64,000 nt of DNA, taken from positions 31,909,730 to 31,973,729 of the forward strand of contig OY997592.1 in NCBI GenBank assembly GCA_963921825.1, written 5' to 3'. A model generated the notes under the pieces. That model was not told the origin of the DNA. It worked only from the letters and a program-made list of their open reading frames with translations, and did not search any database. This DNA comes from Erodium maritimum (taxonomy: Eukaryota > Streptophyta > Magnoliopsida > Geraniales > Geraniaceae). The position numbers and the translations under genes were made by a program. Positions within the stretch are counted from its first letter, which is position 1. The number at the start of each line of letters is the position of its first letter. Shown piece by piece: positions 1 to 10,775 of this stretch.

Positions 1-632
1 GATTGTGTCTTTGGATGTGTTGAGCTAAGCAGATGTTAGCCTCCTATCCTCGTCCACATCCCCAAAAAAAATTTGGACCTTTGGACGTGGAAGGGCTTGT
101 GGATGACGACCGTGTAAATGATCGGGTTGAACTCCCTCCTGATTGTAAAATCGTGCAAATACACGTATATCCGGGGACCTAAGTTATAGGGATGTACCAT
201 CGGCGGATACTCAACATTCGTGAAAATCTCTCATATTGCTCGGTTGTGAATTCTATAAGATTAAAATTCACGATGTCGTTGCTTGACATATTTCTGGTGT
301 TAGAATAACAATTTGAGAGAGAATGATGGATAATGAAGTGAGTGATATTAATATGGGGTATTGGTACTTATGGATGATAATTTTTTTATTCAATTTTGGT
401 TTTTAAATAACTAAATGATACCTATATGATTTTTTATTATAATAAAGCGTCATCCTATTGGAAAGAGCTCGGTTCAAGAACCAGGCGCATTCAGTTCCTC
501 TGGGGAATTGCTTCGTTCGGTTCCAGTTCCAGCTCTAGCAATTGGAACCCGGAATTACGCCTTCTTATCCGCTGCTACACCCAATTCATTGAATTGATTC
601 CCAAGTCACATGCTTAAATAGAATCGACCTTG
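1..632. other. Intergenic stretch, no gene recognised
   Basis: Mixed-composition sequence with only one short open frame (426-617, 63 codons) that has no recognisable motif. I see no TSD-bounded element or RNA gene here. It lies downstream of the H+-ATPase gene. Confidence 0.4.
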
Positions 633-1795
633 TTTTTTTTATCAGCAATTGTTTTATTAGTGGACCAAGTTTCCAAACCGAAAACAAGGCCAAAGAAAGC
701 CATCAACAAACAGACTCGAGCATGCCTGACAAGCACCTCAAAATAGAGAAAGTAACCCATAAAATGATACAATACAGGTCTAATTACCCGAATTTGACTA
801 ACATGAAGAACACAGACAACCAAACCAACAAACAACCAAACCAGACAAAATAACCCACACAAGGAGCTTGGACTCTTATCAAAGAAGATTTAACCACCAT
901 TAAGAAAATTAACGCCATCAAGGGCAAAACAACATAACCAAACAGAAACAGAAAATAAACTGAAAGAACCCGAAAAACACAAGGTTACCCAAGCACCGAC
1001 CCCTAGTTCCAGACCAACACGATCCAGAGGGGATAAAAATCACTTAGTCCTCTGTTACCATATAGGTAACGCATCTCAAGCCAATACAAAGCGGAGATTT
1101 GAAGGAGGAGAACCGGTATCAAAGACGATAACGAGTGAAAAATTATCCCCAAAAAGGCCCTAACCCAAGGTTTGACCCTATTGCCGTCGGCCAGTACCGG
1201 GAAAATGGTCAGTCCGACCTCTCTGAAAACACAAAGAGACAAAGGAGTTGGAGGGAAGAAGACCACGAAACCAGGAACAACAATGAGCCACTGCGCCATC
1301 AGATCCAAACAAAAAAAACTCTCGCGACCATGTAATCTCCTCCACAACAAATGAATCTTCAGATTCAATGCCAAACTGGCCAAACCCCTAGTTGGAGGTC
1401 AACTTTCTCCGGGGAGGCCCGGAACCCCAACAACCTAGAGAAGAGGAAGATTAAACGGTGGAAAGGGGCTGGAGAACACACGAAGACAAGTATTCTTCAC
1501 CTAGGAGCAGATCTAAGACGTAGTTCCCGGATCTACAACGATCCCCACCAGGATCGGTGGAGAAACATCTCCCACAAATAGATCTGGAGCAGTAGAGTCG
1601 TCGGTGTCGATGGATGAGCGGCAGGAGTCAACTGGAGGAGGAGATGAGGAAAGGAAAAAGAAGAGAAGCGAGGAGAGGTGAAGGGGGAAGCCATCAGCGT
1701 CATCTCTGGCTCCAAGGGAAACCTGAACGAACGCTGGCGGCGTCGAAGGTTTCAGGTTAGGGTTGAAGCAAGGTAAGAGAGATGTGAGAGCGTTT
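633..1795 (-). mobile_element. RT-less non-LTR retroelement, copy A1
   Basis: The left edge is a T run (633-640) followed by ATCAGCAA, so on the minus strand the element ends in TTGCTGAT plus poly(A). The body is GC-richer than its surroundings. The right edge near 1740-1795 carries the motif GCGGCGTCGAAGGTTT, which recurs at the 5' end of the 10790-12079 copy (near 11995), so the two are one family. A minus-strand frame (1003-1383, 126 codons) has no recognised domain. I found no reverse transcriptase or zinc knuckle and no convincing target-site duplication, so the right boundary is approximate. Confidence 0.55.
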
Positions 1796-1949
1796 TTTTA
1801 GAGTGAGGCAGTGAGTGATTTAAGACCCTTTTATGATTTGTATGTGATTGAGTTGAGTGGTCCTAAATATAAGGACAAAATGAGGCAGCAGATCAGCTCG
1901 CTACCAAGCCGCTTCTACATCTATTATTTATTTGGTTTCGGGACAAGCT

Positions 1950-2148
1950 TAGCCTTCTCTCTGCTCCCGTCTCTGTCCTCTATTTCTGTTTATCATTCAA
2001 TACACAGAAGCATATATCATTTCCTATATTGGATGCAGAAGAAAGGCTTGGTGTGTACTTTATACATTACGGGTAGGCAAAAACTATATCTAGCTTAGCT
2101 ACATGAGCACAAGTGCTCAGTCTCTGCTGCTGTATATGAGTTGGTGTT
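1950..2148 (-). other. Probable 3' UTR of the H+-ATPase gene
   Basis: AT-rich non-coding sequence directly after the TGA stop, without another gene or element before the LINE-like copy that ends near 1795. No unambiguous poly(A) signal could be chosen, so the distal limit is a guess. Confidence 0.35.
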
Positions 2149-5100
2149 TCAGACAGTGTATGACTGCTGGATTGTCTCTATGTCAAGCCCCTTCATTCTC
2201 ACCACTGACTCCACATGTCCCTTCAAGGTATGCACTTCTCTTAGCCTGCAACAAACCACCAAATCAGACTCAGCTAACACAATTTGTTGGATTCTATCAC
2301 ACATGTCTCTTCAAGGTATGTAAGTATTGTGTACCTTGCAATCTCAGCTCGCCTTTTGGCCTCTTCAGCCATCTGATTAAGTTCTGTGATGTTGCCTCGC
2401 TCCCCAAACATGGTTTTGCTCTCAGGCGGGTGCAGTCCGTGCAGCGTCCTCTGTGCATGTGCCCATTTAAGCTCTCGTTCTTCCTTGCCAAAATCCTTCT
2501 TCCTTGTGAAGGCAATCTGCAAACACATAACAGTTCAACGACAAGGTTCATCTGGAAACTGAGCAAGCATTGGCATTGCTGTTATTCATACCCTTTGATC
2601 AATGAGAAGATCCCAAGCCCTCCCACTCAGAGCATATCGGATGCAGAACTTTATGAAATCGAGTGGGAAGTAGAAGATGAGGTTGTACAGCCAAATCACA
2701 CCAGCCCATCCCCACCCTACGCCTTGAATAGCAGCAAAGGTCCAGTTTGCATATACAGCGATGAGGGTAGCAATCTGCACTCACATATATAAGTATGATT
2801 TTGTGCCAGCCGTATCAGATAGAAGCAGTTAGTTGATTAAGTTACCAGCTGAGCAATGATGAAAGCCACCACAAGTAACAGACCGGGACGCTCAACAAAA
2901 GACCAGCTCCTCGACCTAGTCACAAAGATGAGGGCCTGACTAACAGTGCTCACTTGCAGGTATATTGCTGAAGCAAGCATTCTGAAGTCAGCGGGATCAT
3001 CTCTTTGAAGGCTTCTAACCCCAAATGTACGCTGGATATCACAAAACACATATTTATATCACGACGCTACATGTAGAGCAATTGAGAATTGCACTAGGAA
3101 GTTGGAAAGCACTACATTTTTCAGGGTGTCTAAAAATTACGCAACAATCAATGATCTGGTTAGGTTCATCTTGTATCCATATAATCAGTTGCCTAGAGCA
3201 GAATCAAATATAGATTTAGCTTACTGGAAAGAAGTCCGTCTTGTATGCTGCCCAAAAGAAAATTACAGTCATCATTGCCAAGTAGCCACCAAGTATGATT
3301 CCAGTGGTAAAGATCTCTGCGAGCTTCCAACTGTCAGGTAGAGGGGATGGTTTTACCCTGTCCTTTGATATTGTCATAATGGTACCTGATGTGCCAACAA
3401 ATCGTAAGTTTGATGCACCCCGAAACAACAAAAAGGATGCTAATAACAATTTGAAAACAAACGAGAAGTGAATTGTGTTTCAAAACAAGAAAATGAGGCA
3501 GATGAATTGTGTTTGATGGAAATGAAAAACACAGACCATCATTAAGTATAGCAATAATCAGCACCATGAAGGGCGGGAAGTCAAACTGCCATATCAGGGC
3601 CAGTAACATGAAACCAAGCTGCACAAAACAAAATTTGATCAAATCAAATGGGGTTTAGGCTTTTATGAGAAGAACGTTTTTATATTTATCTGATAAAAAA
3701 AGGGAACATTTTCATATTAGCTTATGTGTCAGTTCATAAACACTAGATAAAGGGCACATGATTGGCCTGTATGGTAAAACAGATTGTCCAGATGCAATAG
3801 CTAGACAGCTGACAACAAATTACTTACCACAATACGGATGGTAATCGACACTGCATAAATCTGCAAGAAAAAGATCCAGCTAAGTTTAGTTTACCTTTAC
3901 CGAGCAACCATTACTATAAAGGATTAATACGAAAAAACATGTTCCCTTCAGTCCAATAAAGGATATTTGCAAACAAACCCAATTCACCACCCTTCCTACC
4001 CTTTTCGGCTCACCAACCACCAGAAAGACATGTAAAGTTGTGATATTGTACAACCAAAAACTCAGTACTAACTACTTCAGGTGTTCCTACTTTGATAAAG
4101 AAAGGATGTTTTTAGCACCGTATCCTTGATTTTATTTCTGCACTTGGGGAGTTAGGACTTTGTCGGGATGGAAATTGCTTACTAAACCAAATAGTAATTA
4201 TATGTGTAGTACATTACTGTGTTGGGGATGTAGCTCAGATGGTAGAGCGCTCGCTTAGCATGCGAGAGGTACGGGGATCAATACCCTGCATCTCCATTTT
4301 ATATTCCAATTTTTAAGCTAGTACAAATATGAACTTTTTTTTATCCTTTTCATCCTACAGAAGAGGTATAGGTAAAGGGAAATACTAATGATTATATTCT
4401 AAACTGACCGTGTAATTTTTCATCCTCTGGAAGATAGCCCGGCTAGTTAGTACAGCACTTATGATAACACTAAGACCGGGTTCAGTTAGAACAATGTCTG
4501 AAGCACTACGAGCTGCATCAGTGGCATCAGCAACAGCTATACCAATGTCAGCCTTCTTAAGAGCTGGTGCGTCATTAACACCATCACCAGTCATGCCACA
4601 TATATGTTTCCTTGCTTGCAAACGTTTCACAATCTCGTATTTGTGCTCTATACCACCAACAAATGCATTAGTACAAGTAATTAAGTATATCTTATTCTTA
4701 GGACAGCTCATCCAATATAGGAAATACCAGGGAAAACACCAGCAAACCCGTCAGCCTTCTCGATCAATTCATCAACAGGCAGAGCAACAATTGACTCATC
4801 CTTGTTTTGTCCTAACAAAGCAGATGAAGGATACATGTTCGTCCCCATTCCTAGACGGCGTCCCGTCTCCTTTCCTATAGCCAGCTGGTCACCTAAAGGA
4901 GATCGAGTTAGTAATACAACTCAAAGTTAGAGAGGAAGAAAAGCCTTAAAAAAAATTATCCTAAGTAAGGACTAAAGTATGTCGTGGAAGCTTAACATTG
5001 CAGAAATATATCATGATTTTAAAACGTCTCCCATATTCTTGTAAATATTCATCGAAGATATATGACATGGCTCTGGACAATCATAGTAAGATAGTGTAAA

Positions 5101-7899
5101 TACCTGTGATCATTTTAACATTCACACCAAGATTCAAGGCTCTACGAATCGTGTCTGCACTATCATGTCTAGGTGGGTCAAATAGAGGCATGAGGCCAAC
5201 AAATTGCCATGGACCTCCTGGGCTCTCTTTCCTTCCCTCAGGAACTTCCTGTTTACAGAATGATGAATATAGTCACAATTACAGTTGACTAAAACGTGTA
5301 ATATATGATCCACACAGAACAAGTGAACATTATTTAAGACTAGCAACGACAGCCATAGATCTTATATTACCTGGTATGCTACGGCCAGTGAACGCAATCC
5401 TCGTTCTGCAAACTTATCGATGATAGCATGAACTCTACGCTCTATTTCGGATTTATTGTGAGCAAGATTCAAAATCTAATAATCAAGCATAAATTAGTTT
5501 AGTTTGTAATCCAGATTCATCAAAATATACTAACGCAACGCTGCTGACTATACCTGTTCTGGTGCACCTTTGCTGACCCGATGCATTTTGCCTTCACCAT
5601 CAATATATGTCAGAGCTGTTCGCTTATCAGTTGGATTGAACGGGAGGAAGTGTATCTCTTGAATACCAGCTCGAGCCTTGGTAGTAGCAATAAAAAATGG
5701 AATGAGAAATATGGTATTGTACAATGCTGAAGAATTATACTTGATAAGTCTAAAAGGTTAGAAAGAAGAAAAAAGGTTGATAAATGAATAAGACAAATCA
5801 TATCATTGTTTGGTGTGTACCTCCTTTGGATCTGCCAACATCCCTACAATAGCTGCATCTATTGCATCTTGGTTTTCTATGCGGGAGGCTCGAGCAGCCA
5901 TCATAACAACAGTATCTGCATCTACTCCTTTAGCAAAAACCTGAGCAAATAAATTCAGCCATCAACAATATATAATAATGCAAGAAATTCAAAAGGCAAA
6001 CCCAACCAACCTCAATTAGATTCTTATCAACGGTGAGCTTGTTCAATGTCAGGGTTCCAGTTTTGTCACTGCAAAGAACATCCATGCCCGCCATTTCTTC
6101 TATCGCTGTCATCCTTTTTGTAATAGCTCCCTGCTGAGATAAGCGATGGGACCCAATAGCCATGGTCACAGATAAGACTGTGGGCATGGCAATGGGAATT
6201 CCTCCAATAAGAAGAACCAGAAGATTGTCGATTCCTGGACGGTATGGCCGGTGTTGAATTGGGTACATGACAATGATCTCTATTATCATCCCAACAGCAA
6301 TGGAGCATATACAGAAATTCCCAATAGCAGTCAAGACCTAATAAACAAATGAATTTTAGGAAACAGAAATCAACTATTTTGACCCACTAAGACCTATTGC
6401 CATTTGTGAACAAAGGCAAAGGTTTTCTGAGACAACCTTCTGAAAGTGTCCCACTTGATTAGTGGAATCTACTAGATGAGCAGCCTTGCCAAAGAAGGTG
6501 TGTACACCAGTGGCAATGACCACCGCTTCAATCTCTCCCTGTTTGCAAGTGGAACCCGAATACACACCATCACCGGGGCCTTTCGTCACAGGAAGGGACT
6601 CACCTGTCAGAGCAGACTGCAAAAGCATGATAGAAAATTAGACTGAAACAGGTGAGCAAAACAGATAAATGAGCCTTGAAAGGTACCTGATCGATTTTCA
6701 ACGGATCACCATCAAGGAGACGAGCATCAGCAGGAATGATGTCACCAAGCTTAACACTGATGATATCACCCGGTACTAGAACAGCTGCATCCTCCTCCAT
6801 CCACTTTCCATCACGAAGGACCTAAAATGGTTACAAATTGATCAGACAGATATTTCAACCATCAAAACCTAAGGTAAATCATGGAGTGCCGAAGAAGTTC
6901 ATGACAACTATTTAGTCGGGAGATTACCACTAGTCTATACCTTAGCTTTGGGTGCAAGACGGGCCATGAGAGCCGCAGCAGCATTGCCTGCATTGTTCTC
7001 CTCAATAAAACTTATGGTTGAATTGATAATAAGTAAAACAATGATCCCAACAAAATCTTGCCAATCGGGAGGTTTGCCCTGTAAAACACGAGACACTATG
7101 ATCAAACTTCCAAAATTGTTTGGCTGCTTAAAGGAAAAAATGAAGGAATTTTGAAACAGAGTTGAAAGCAAGTCCTAAGGAAACAAAAGCACAATCAGCT
7201 GAACTATAACCAATTCATTGGGGTATTAAATGTTCTGTTATCAATACATAAGGGGTATTAAATAATTTGTGACCAATTCATAAAGGGTACTAAATGACTG
7301 TTACCAAAACGGAGAGACTGTTACAAAAAAGTATGTAACCAATAGAAAAGGGGTAATTAACCCTTTATTTTGATTAAGTAGAAAAGAAATAGAAGCACTT
7401 ACTCCTCCATTGGCAAGGGCAATGGCCATGATAGCTGCTGCTTCCATCACCCATGATAGAGGGTTCCACATAAACCCCAAGAACTTGAGAAATTTGCTCT
7501 CCTGCGAGACCAAAAGCAAAATCAGCACAAACAAAATTAAATGGAATAATCAAATTAGGAAAATAATTTAGGAAATTTGTAAGGAATAAATAGAGAGGAA
7601 TTAATCCCTTCTTCTAGAGAAAGAAAATAGATATGAAAACCTGCTTCTCTTCGAGCTTGTTGTAGCCAAAAATAAGGAGCCTCTCCTCGGCAGCTTCGGT
7701 GGTGAGACCATCTTTGCTACAGCGCAAGGTCTGTAAAACCTCCTCAATCGGCACGTTTTCCTGAAACCAAACCCCAAACCTACAAGTAAAAACTCCTGAA
7801 AAGAGAAAGTAAAAGGCACAAATTAAGCTAATAATGTTTTGGTACCAAATCCACAGCTTCCTTCAGCACAGCATCCAAGGTCTCGTCCTTGTTATCCAT
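2149..7899 (-). CDS. AHA4/AHA11: Plasma-membrane H+-ATPase (P3A type, AHA4/AHA11-like), 20 coding exons
   Basis: It pumps protons out of the cell using ATP and energises secondary transport at the plasma membrane. Coding exons in order: 7846-7899, 7641-7760, 7403-7501, 6941-7078, 6687-6821, 6437-6616, 6011-6337, 5821-5940, 5554-5676, 5371-5475, 5104-5248, 4728-4892, 4409-4647, 3828-3860, 3537-3618, 3225-3385, 2846-3031, 2592-2774, 2335-2516, 2149-2245. They sum to 2874 nt, giving 957 aa plus stop, close to the family's usual 950-960. All introns are GT-AG. Visible motifs are TGES (actuator, 186-189), the phosphorylated Asp in DKTGT (D333), TGDGVND (590-596), R659 and D688 (matching Arabidopsis AHA2 R655 and D684), and the C-terminal YTV whose penultimate Thr956 is the 14-3-3 site. 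The N-terminus [20 protein letters not shown] and the body resemble AHA4/AHA11 most. No frameshift or stop is seen. The subgroup call is from memory. Confidence 0.95.
2246..2334 (-). other. H+-ATPase intron 19 containing a decayed copy of exon 20 sequence
   Basis: The 89-nt intron contains a 21-nt block (2300-2320) matching the last coding exon (2212-2232) at 20 of 21 positions, 88 nt apart. On the minus strand both blocks read CATACCTTGAAG followed by RGACATGTG. Sequence around the donor (GATTGCAAG then GT) also resembles the exon 19/20 junction. Reading through the intron gives 20 novel residues after the last exon-19 codon pair and a stop, removing the 14-3-3 binding end. Confidence 0.6.
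4224..4296 (+). tRNA. trnA-AGC: tRNA-Ala (anticodon AGC), inside an H+-ATPase intron on the opposite strand
   Basis: A 73-nt cloverleaf. The acceptor stem GGGGATG pairs with CATCTCC and includes G3:U70, the alanine identity pair. The D stem is GCTC/GAGC. The anticodon stem is CTCGC/GCGAG with loop TTAGCAT, so the anticodon is AGC. The T stem is CGGGG/CCCTG with a G:U pair and loop ATCAATA. The usual plant Ala T loop has ATCGATA, so one CpG-type change is present. TTTT at 4297-4300 can terminate Pol III. No intron, and CCA is not encoded. It sits in intron 13 (3861-4408) of the minus-strand H+-ATPase gene. Confidence 0.93.
7208..7363. mobile_element. Truncated inverted-repeat MITE in H+-ATPase intron 3
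   Basis: Matches one half of the complete element at 36008-36310: it shares ACCAATTCAT, repeated GGGGTATTAAAT-like blocks and the terminal GTAATTAACCC. The other terminal repeat is absent. It lies in intron 3 (7079-7402), so the coding sequence is unaffected. Confidence 0.7.
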
Positions 7900-7971
7900 A
7901 TCTACAAATCGACGAAGGAGCTATGGCTTTGTGAAGACGAAATGGCAGCTCTTATGGTTATGGCTGCGGAT

Positions 7972-8028
7972 TTACAGCTCCAAGAAGATCATGTACTTGG
8001 CGGGTACACACTCTCTCCTAATCCTCAT
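7972..8028 (-). promoter_or_regulatory. Candidate upstream ORF in the H+-ATPase leader
   Basis: Upstream of the main ATG (7899) on the minus strand there are two in-frame ATGs (8026-8028 and 7990-7992) sharing one TAA stop (7972-7974), giving 18- or 6-codon peptides; the short one reads MIFLEL. Some tobacco H+-ATPase leaders carry short uORFs that modulate translation. Whether this one is transcribed depends on the unknown start site, and an intron in the leader cannot be excluded. Confidence 0.35.
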
Positions 8029-8039
8029 TCCTCTGCTTT

Positions 8040-8085
8040 ACATTATATATTTATATTCCTTTGTTTTTATTCTATATAATATTCC
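8040..8085 (-). promoter_or_regulatory. Candidate TATA region of the H+-ATPase promoter
   Basis: On the minus strand two TATA-like stretches (about 8041-8053 and 8071-8079, including TATATAA) lie 140-180 nt upstream of the start codon, a plausible distance for a short leader. The stretch 7900-8314 otherwise holds no recognisable gene. The LINE at 8315 is therefore only about 415 bp upstream of the start codon. Confidence 0.3.
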
Positions 8086-8303
8086 TTGTTTTTTACAATA
8101 CACAATAGTACACAAAGTGATGCACGGACCTGACACTGTTGCAATGCTTTTTTACCATTTTGCCCCTTACAAGTGTGAATATATTTATAACACTTTGGAT
8201 TCTTTTATCGTCTCATTTTGTTTTTGAAATTGGTGCTCTTGGAGTTATTTGGTTGAGAATTCAATGACATAACATATTTAATTTATTATGCTCCATAGTT
8301 AAC

Positions 8304-8314
8304 TGTTTAGTTTA
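8304..8314. repeat. Target-site duplication (left) of the 8315-10714 LINE
   Basis: TGTTTAGTTTA here is repeated exactly at 10715-10725, directly after the element's poly(A). Confidence 0.85.
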
Positions 8315-10714
8315 TAAAAAAAATGATCTCTTCTACCCTAGTCAGGGTCCATTCTACTCTAACCAGGGTCCAATCGTCGCCACCATCACCACCGCCGCCC
8401 ATCTCCGGCTTCCTCGCTCTCGTCGTCTCCGGCCTCCTCGCCTTCGTCGCCTCCGCACCGAAGCCGACTCCGTCTTGGTCGTCTCCTCCGCCTCGCCACC
8501 CGATCCCCTCGTCTCGATCTGTTCTCCGCCGCCCCCGACAATTCCTCCCTGCTGCCTCTACTCATTTCCGGCCAGCCAGCTCCGGATCTGTCTTTCCCCG
8601 ACCATTTCTCATCGGAATAGACATCAATCGGTCAGATCCAACCCGCTCTTGACGCGTCTCAGCAGCACGGTCCACCCGACGTGTTAGGGCCTCTCGCCGA
8701 CGACCTCCTCGCGTCGTCGTCTGAGGCGCCTCCCCCTTCCCTGCCAGACCCCCGGCGACGGACGGACCTCCTGGCTCTGAAGAATAAACCTGGCTCGATC
8801 CAGGTTGAGTCTGGGGGCTCTGAGGTCCCGGCGAAAGGCTCGGACCAGAGCGGACGTCATTTGGCAGCGTGGGAGAGTCCTCGGGATCTGCTGTCCCTCT
8901 CCCGACCTCAAGCTCCGACGGAGGTGGACAGATTCCGCCATCCGACAGATCGGGCATCTGACACGAACCCACGACCATCAGGCGGACGAGGGCCGACGGG
9001 CTGCCCAACGGAGATCCAATCGACCCGTATCTCCCCGGTCCCAGACTGGAAGGACGATGATGACGAAGTGGTGGTCTCGGAGGAGGGGGTTCCACTCTTC
9101 ACTAAGGGCACGTACTAGTTTTCCCTTGCAACCAAGGTTGTAGGGGACCGGGTCCACAATCAGAACACCGTCTGCGCAATGATGCTCCAGAAATGGAAAG
9201 TGACTGGCATCCAGATGGAATTCATGTCCCCGGAAGTCACAGGCTACTATTTCCCGTCCACTGAGACGATGGAAAATGTCTGACACAGGGGTCCCTGGAG
9301 CTTCAAGGGCTTTCCCCTCCTGCTGGAGCCCCTCAGGCAATTTGTTCGGGCCAATGATATTAATTTCCATCACGTGGAGCTCGGGGTTCGGGCGCTCAAT
9401 ATACCGGGGAGTGCCAGAAACGACTACAGTTGCGGCCTCATCGCTGCCAGCATTGGCACCTAGGTCCCGTCGGCCCCGATCCCGTTGGCTCGTCGGGAGG
9501 ACATGTTTTTGTGGCTACGAGTCCGGATGGAGTTGCAACGACCTCTACGGCGAAGACTTCGCCTCAGATTCCCAGGTACCACAACATCTGTTGTGATTGA
9601 TTTGCAATATGAGAGGATAGTAGATTTCTGTCGCAGATGTGGAATGTTGACCCACAAAATTTCGAGATGCACGACACAGCTGCCGGGGATTGGTCGGGAG
9701 GAGGTTCGTTATGACCGATCTATACTGGCCCCAAACCAGATGAACATGGATAGGTTGTTGGGGACGGTCTGGAATACCCCCCCCCCCCCGGTGACACACC
9801 CGTCTATCACGTATCTTTTGAGTGATCTGTCCCTGAACTCGATGATTCGCTCTAGGGAGATTACTATGGGTGAACATATACCCGGCGCAGACCATACGAA
9901 GTCTGACAATCTGGATAAGGTTACCCCAGGAGGGGCAACCACAGACTTGTAAGAGGGAGGGCACCGAGTCTCTGGACCGCCACCGGGCTTCACGAAGCCT
10001 GACAATCTGGCTAATGTCCACCCTGCTGCTGATGCTCTGGACCGAGATGAACCTGTTGATGCTTAAATGACCAGAGGGGGAAGGAGAAAGATCCCCAAGG
10101 GCAACATAAAGATCTCCAGGCTGGACTGAGGAAATGAGGGCCTAGCCGAGGAAAGGGTAAGCTGCCCACCCTGAAGACAAGGAGCGGGTCCTTGTATGCT
10201 CGTCCACCGAAATCGAAGAAGCTGCTGGATGATTCGCCTCCCCAACATCACACACCGGACCAGGTCTACCAGAAGAAGGAGGGGGAAGAGCAGTCGGAGG
10301 CACAGGTGTCTCCGATGCAGGAATGACCCAACCCAGAAGGGGTGGGTGGAGTCGTCTTCAGACTGTACCTACAGACCCGGGACAGCCAATGTTGCGAGGT
10401 CCCGGGCAGCCTGCACATTCAGCAAAGATTATTTCCCTGTTTTCTAATTATCTGCATTATTTTTGGAACACTTTATTTCCTGTTTGCTTTCCGACTATTC
10501 CTTTTATGTCTCGCTGTATTGGGACGATGGTAAGGAGTTGTCTTGAGTTTGTTCCCACGATTTCAAGTAGGCTATTAGTATGGGTCCATGAGCGTCGGGC
10601 TTGTTACGGTCGGCCCGGACATACATCTGGAACCCGAGGCGGTCACGCCTCATCCTGTTTGATTACCTATTGGTATTAATGAAAGTCTCCGGTTACCCGT
10701 TTCAAAAAAAAAAT
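8315..10714 (+). mobile_element. ORF1-only L1-type LINE with 11-bp target-site duplication
   Basis: A 2.4-kb insertion bounded by the duplication TGTTTAGTTTA and ending in poly(A) (10704-10713). It is GC-rich relative to the flanks. Its coding part is a plant LINE ORF1: a DUF4283-like region (about 9120-9380) and a CCHC knuckle (9629-9670). After the ORF1 relic there is only about 650 bp to the poly(A), with no endonuclease or reverse transcriptase motif. It is therefore either an internally deleted or a non-autonomous form. Confidence 0.85.
8681..9952 (+). pseudogene. LINE ORF1 relic (DUF4283 plus CCHC zinc knuckle)
   Basis: The frames 8681-9118 and 9485-9952 are joined by a DUF4283-like stretch between them, with in-frame stops visible after GTY at 9118 and at two later points. 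The second frame has an intact zinc knuckle FCRRCGMLTHKISRC (C-x2-C-x4-H-x4-C). The first is Pro/Ser/Asp-rich, typical of the ORF1 N-terminal region. The family binds element RNA. The stops mean this copy no longer makes the full protein. Confidence 0.7.
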
Positions 10715-10725
10715 TGTTTAGTTTA
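10715..10725. repeat. Target-site duplication (right) of the 8315-10714 LINE
   Basis: Exact copy of the 11 bp at 8304-8314. Confidence 0.85.
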
Positions 10726-10775
10726 ATGATGATAGTTGAAATTTATTATTTAAATTGGAAGGCCCAAAAACTATC

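Noticed and set aside
2103..2792. 229-codon plus-strand open frame
   Set aside because: It lies antisense over H+-ATPase exons 18-20 and has no family motif; the minus-strand exons explain the sequence.
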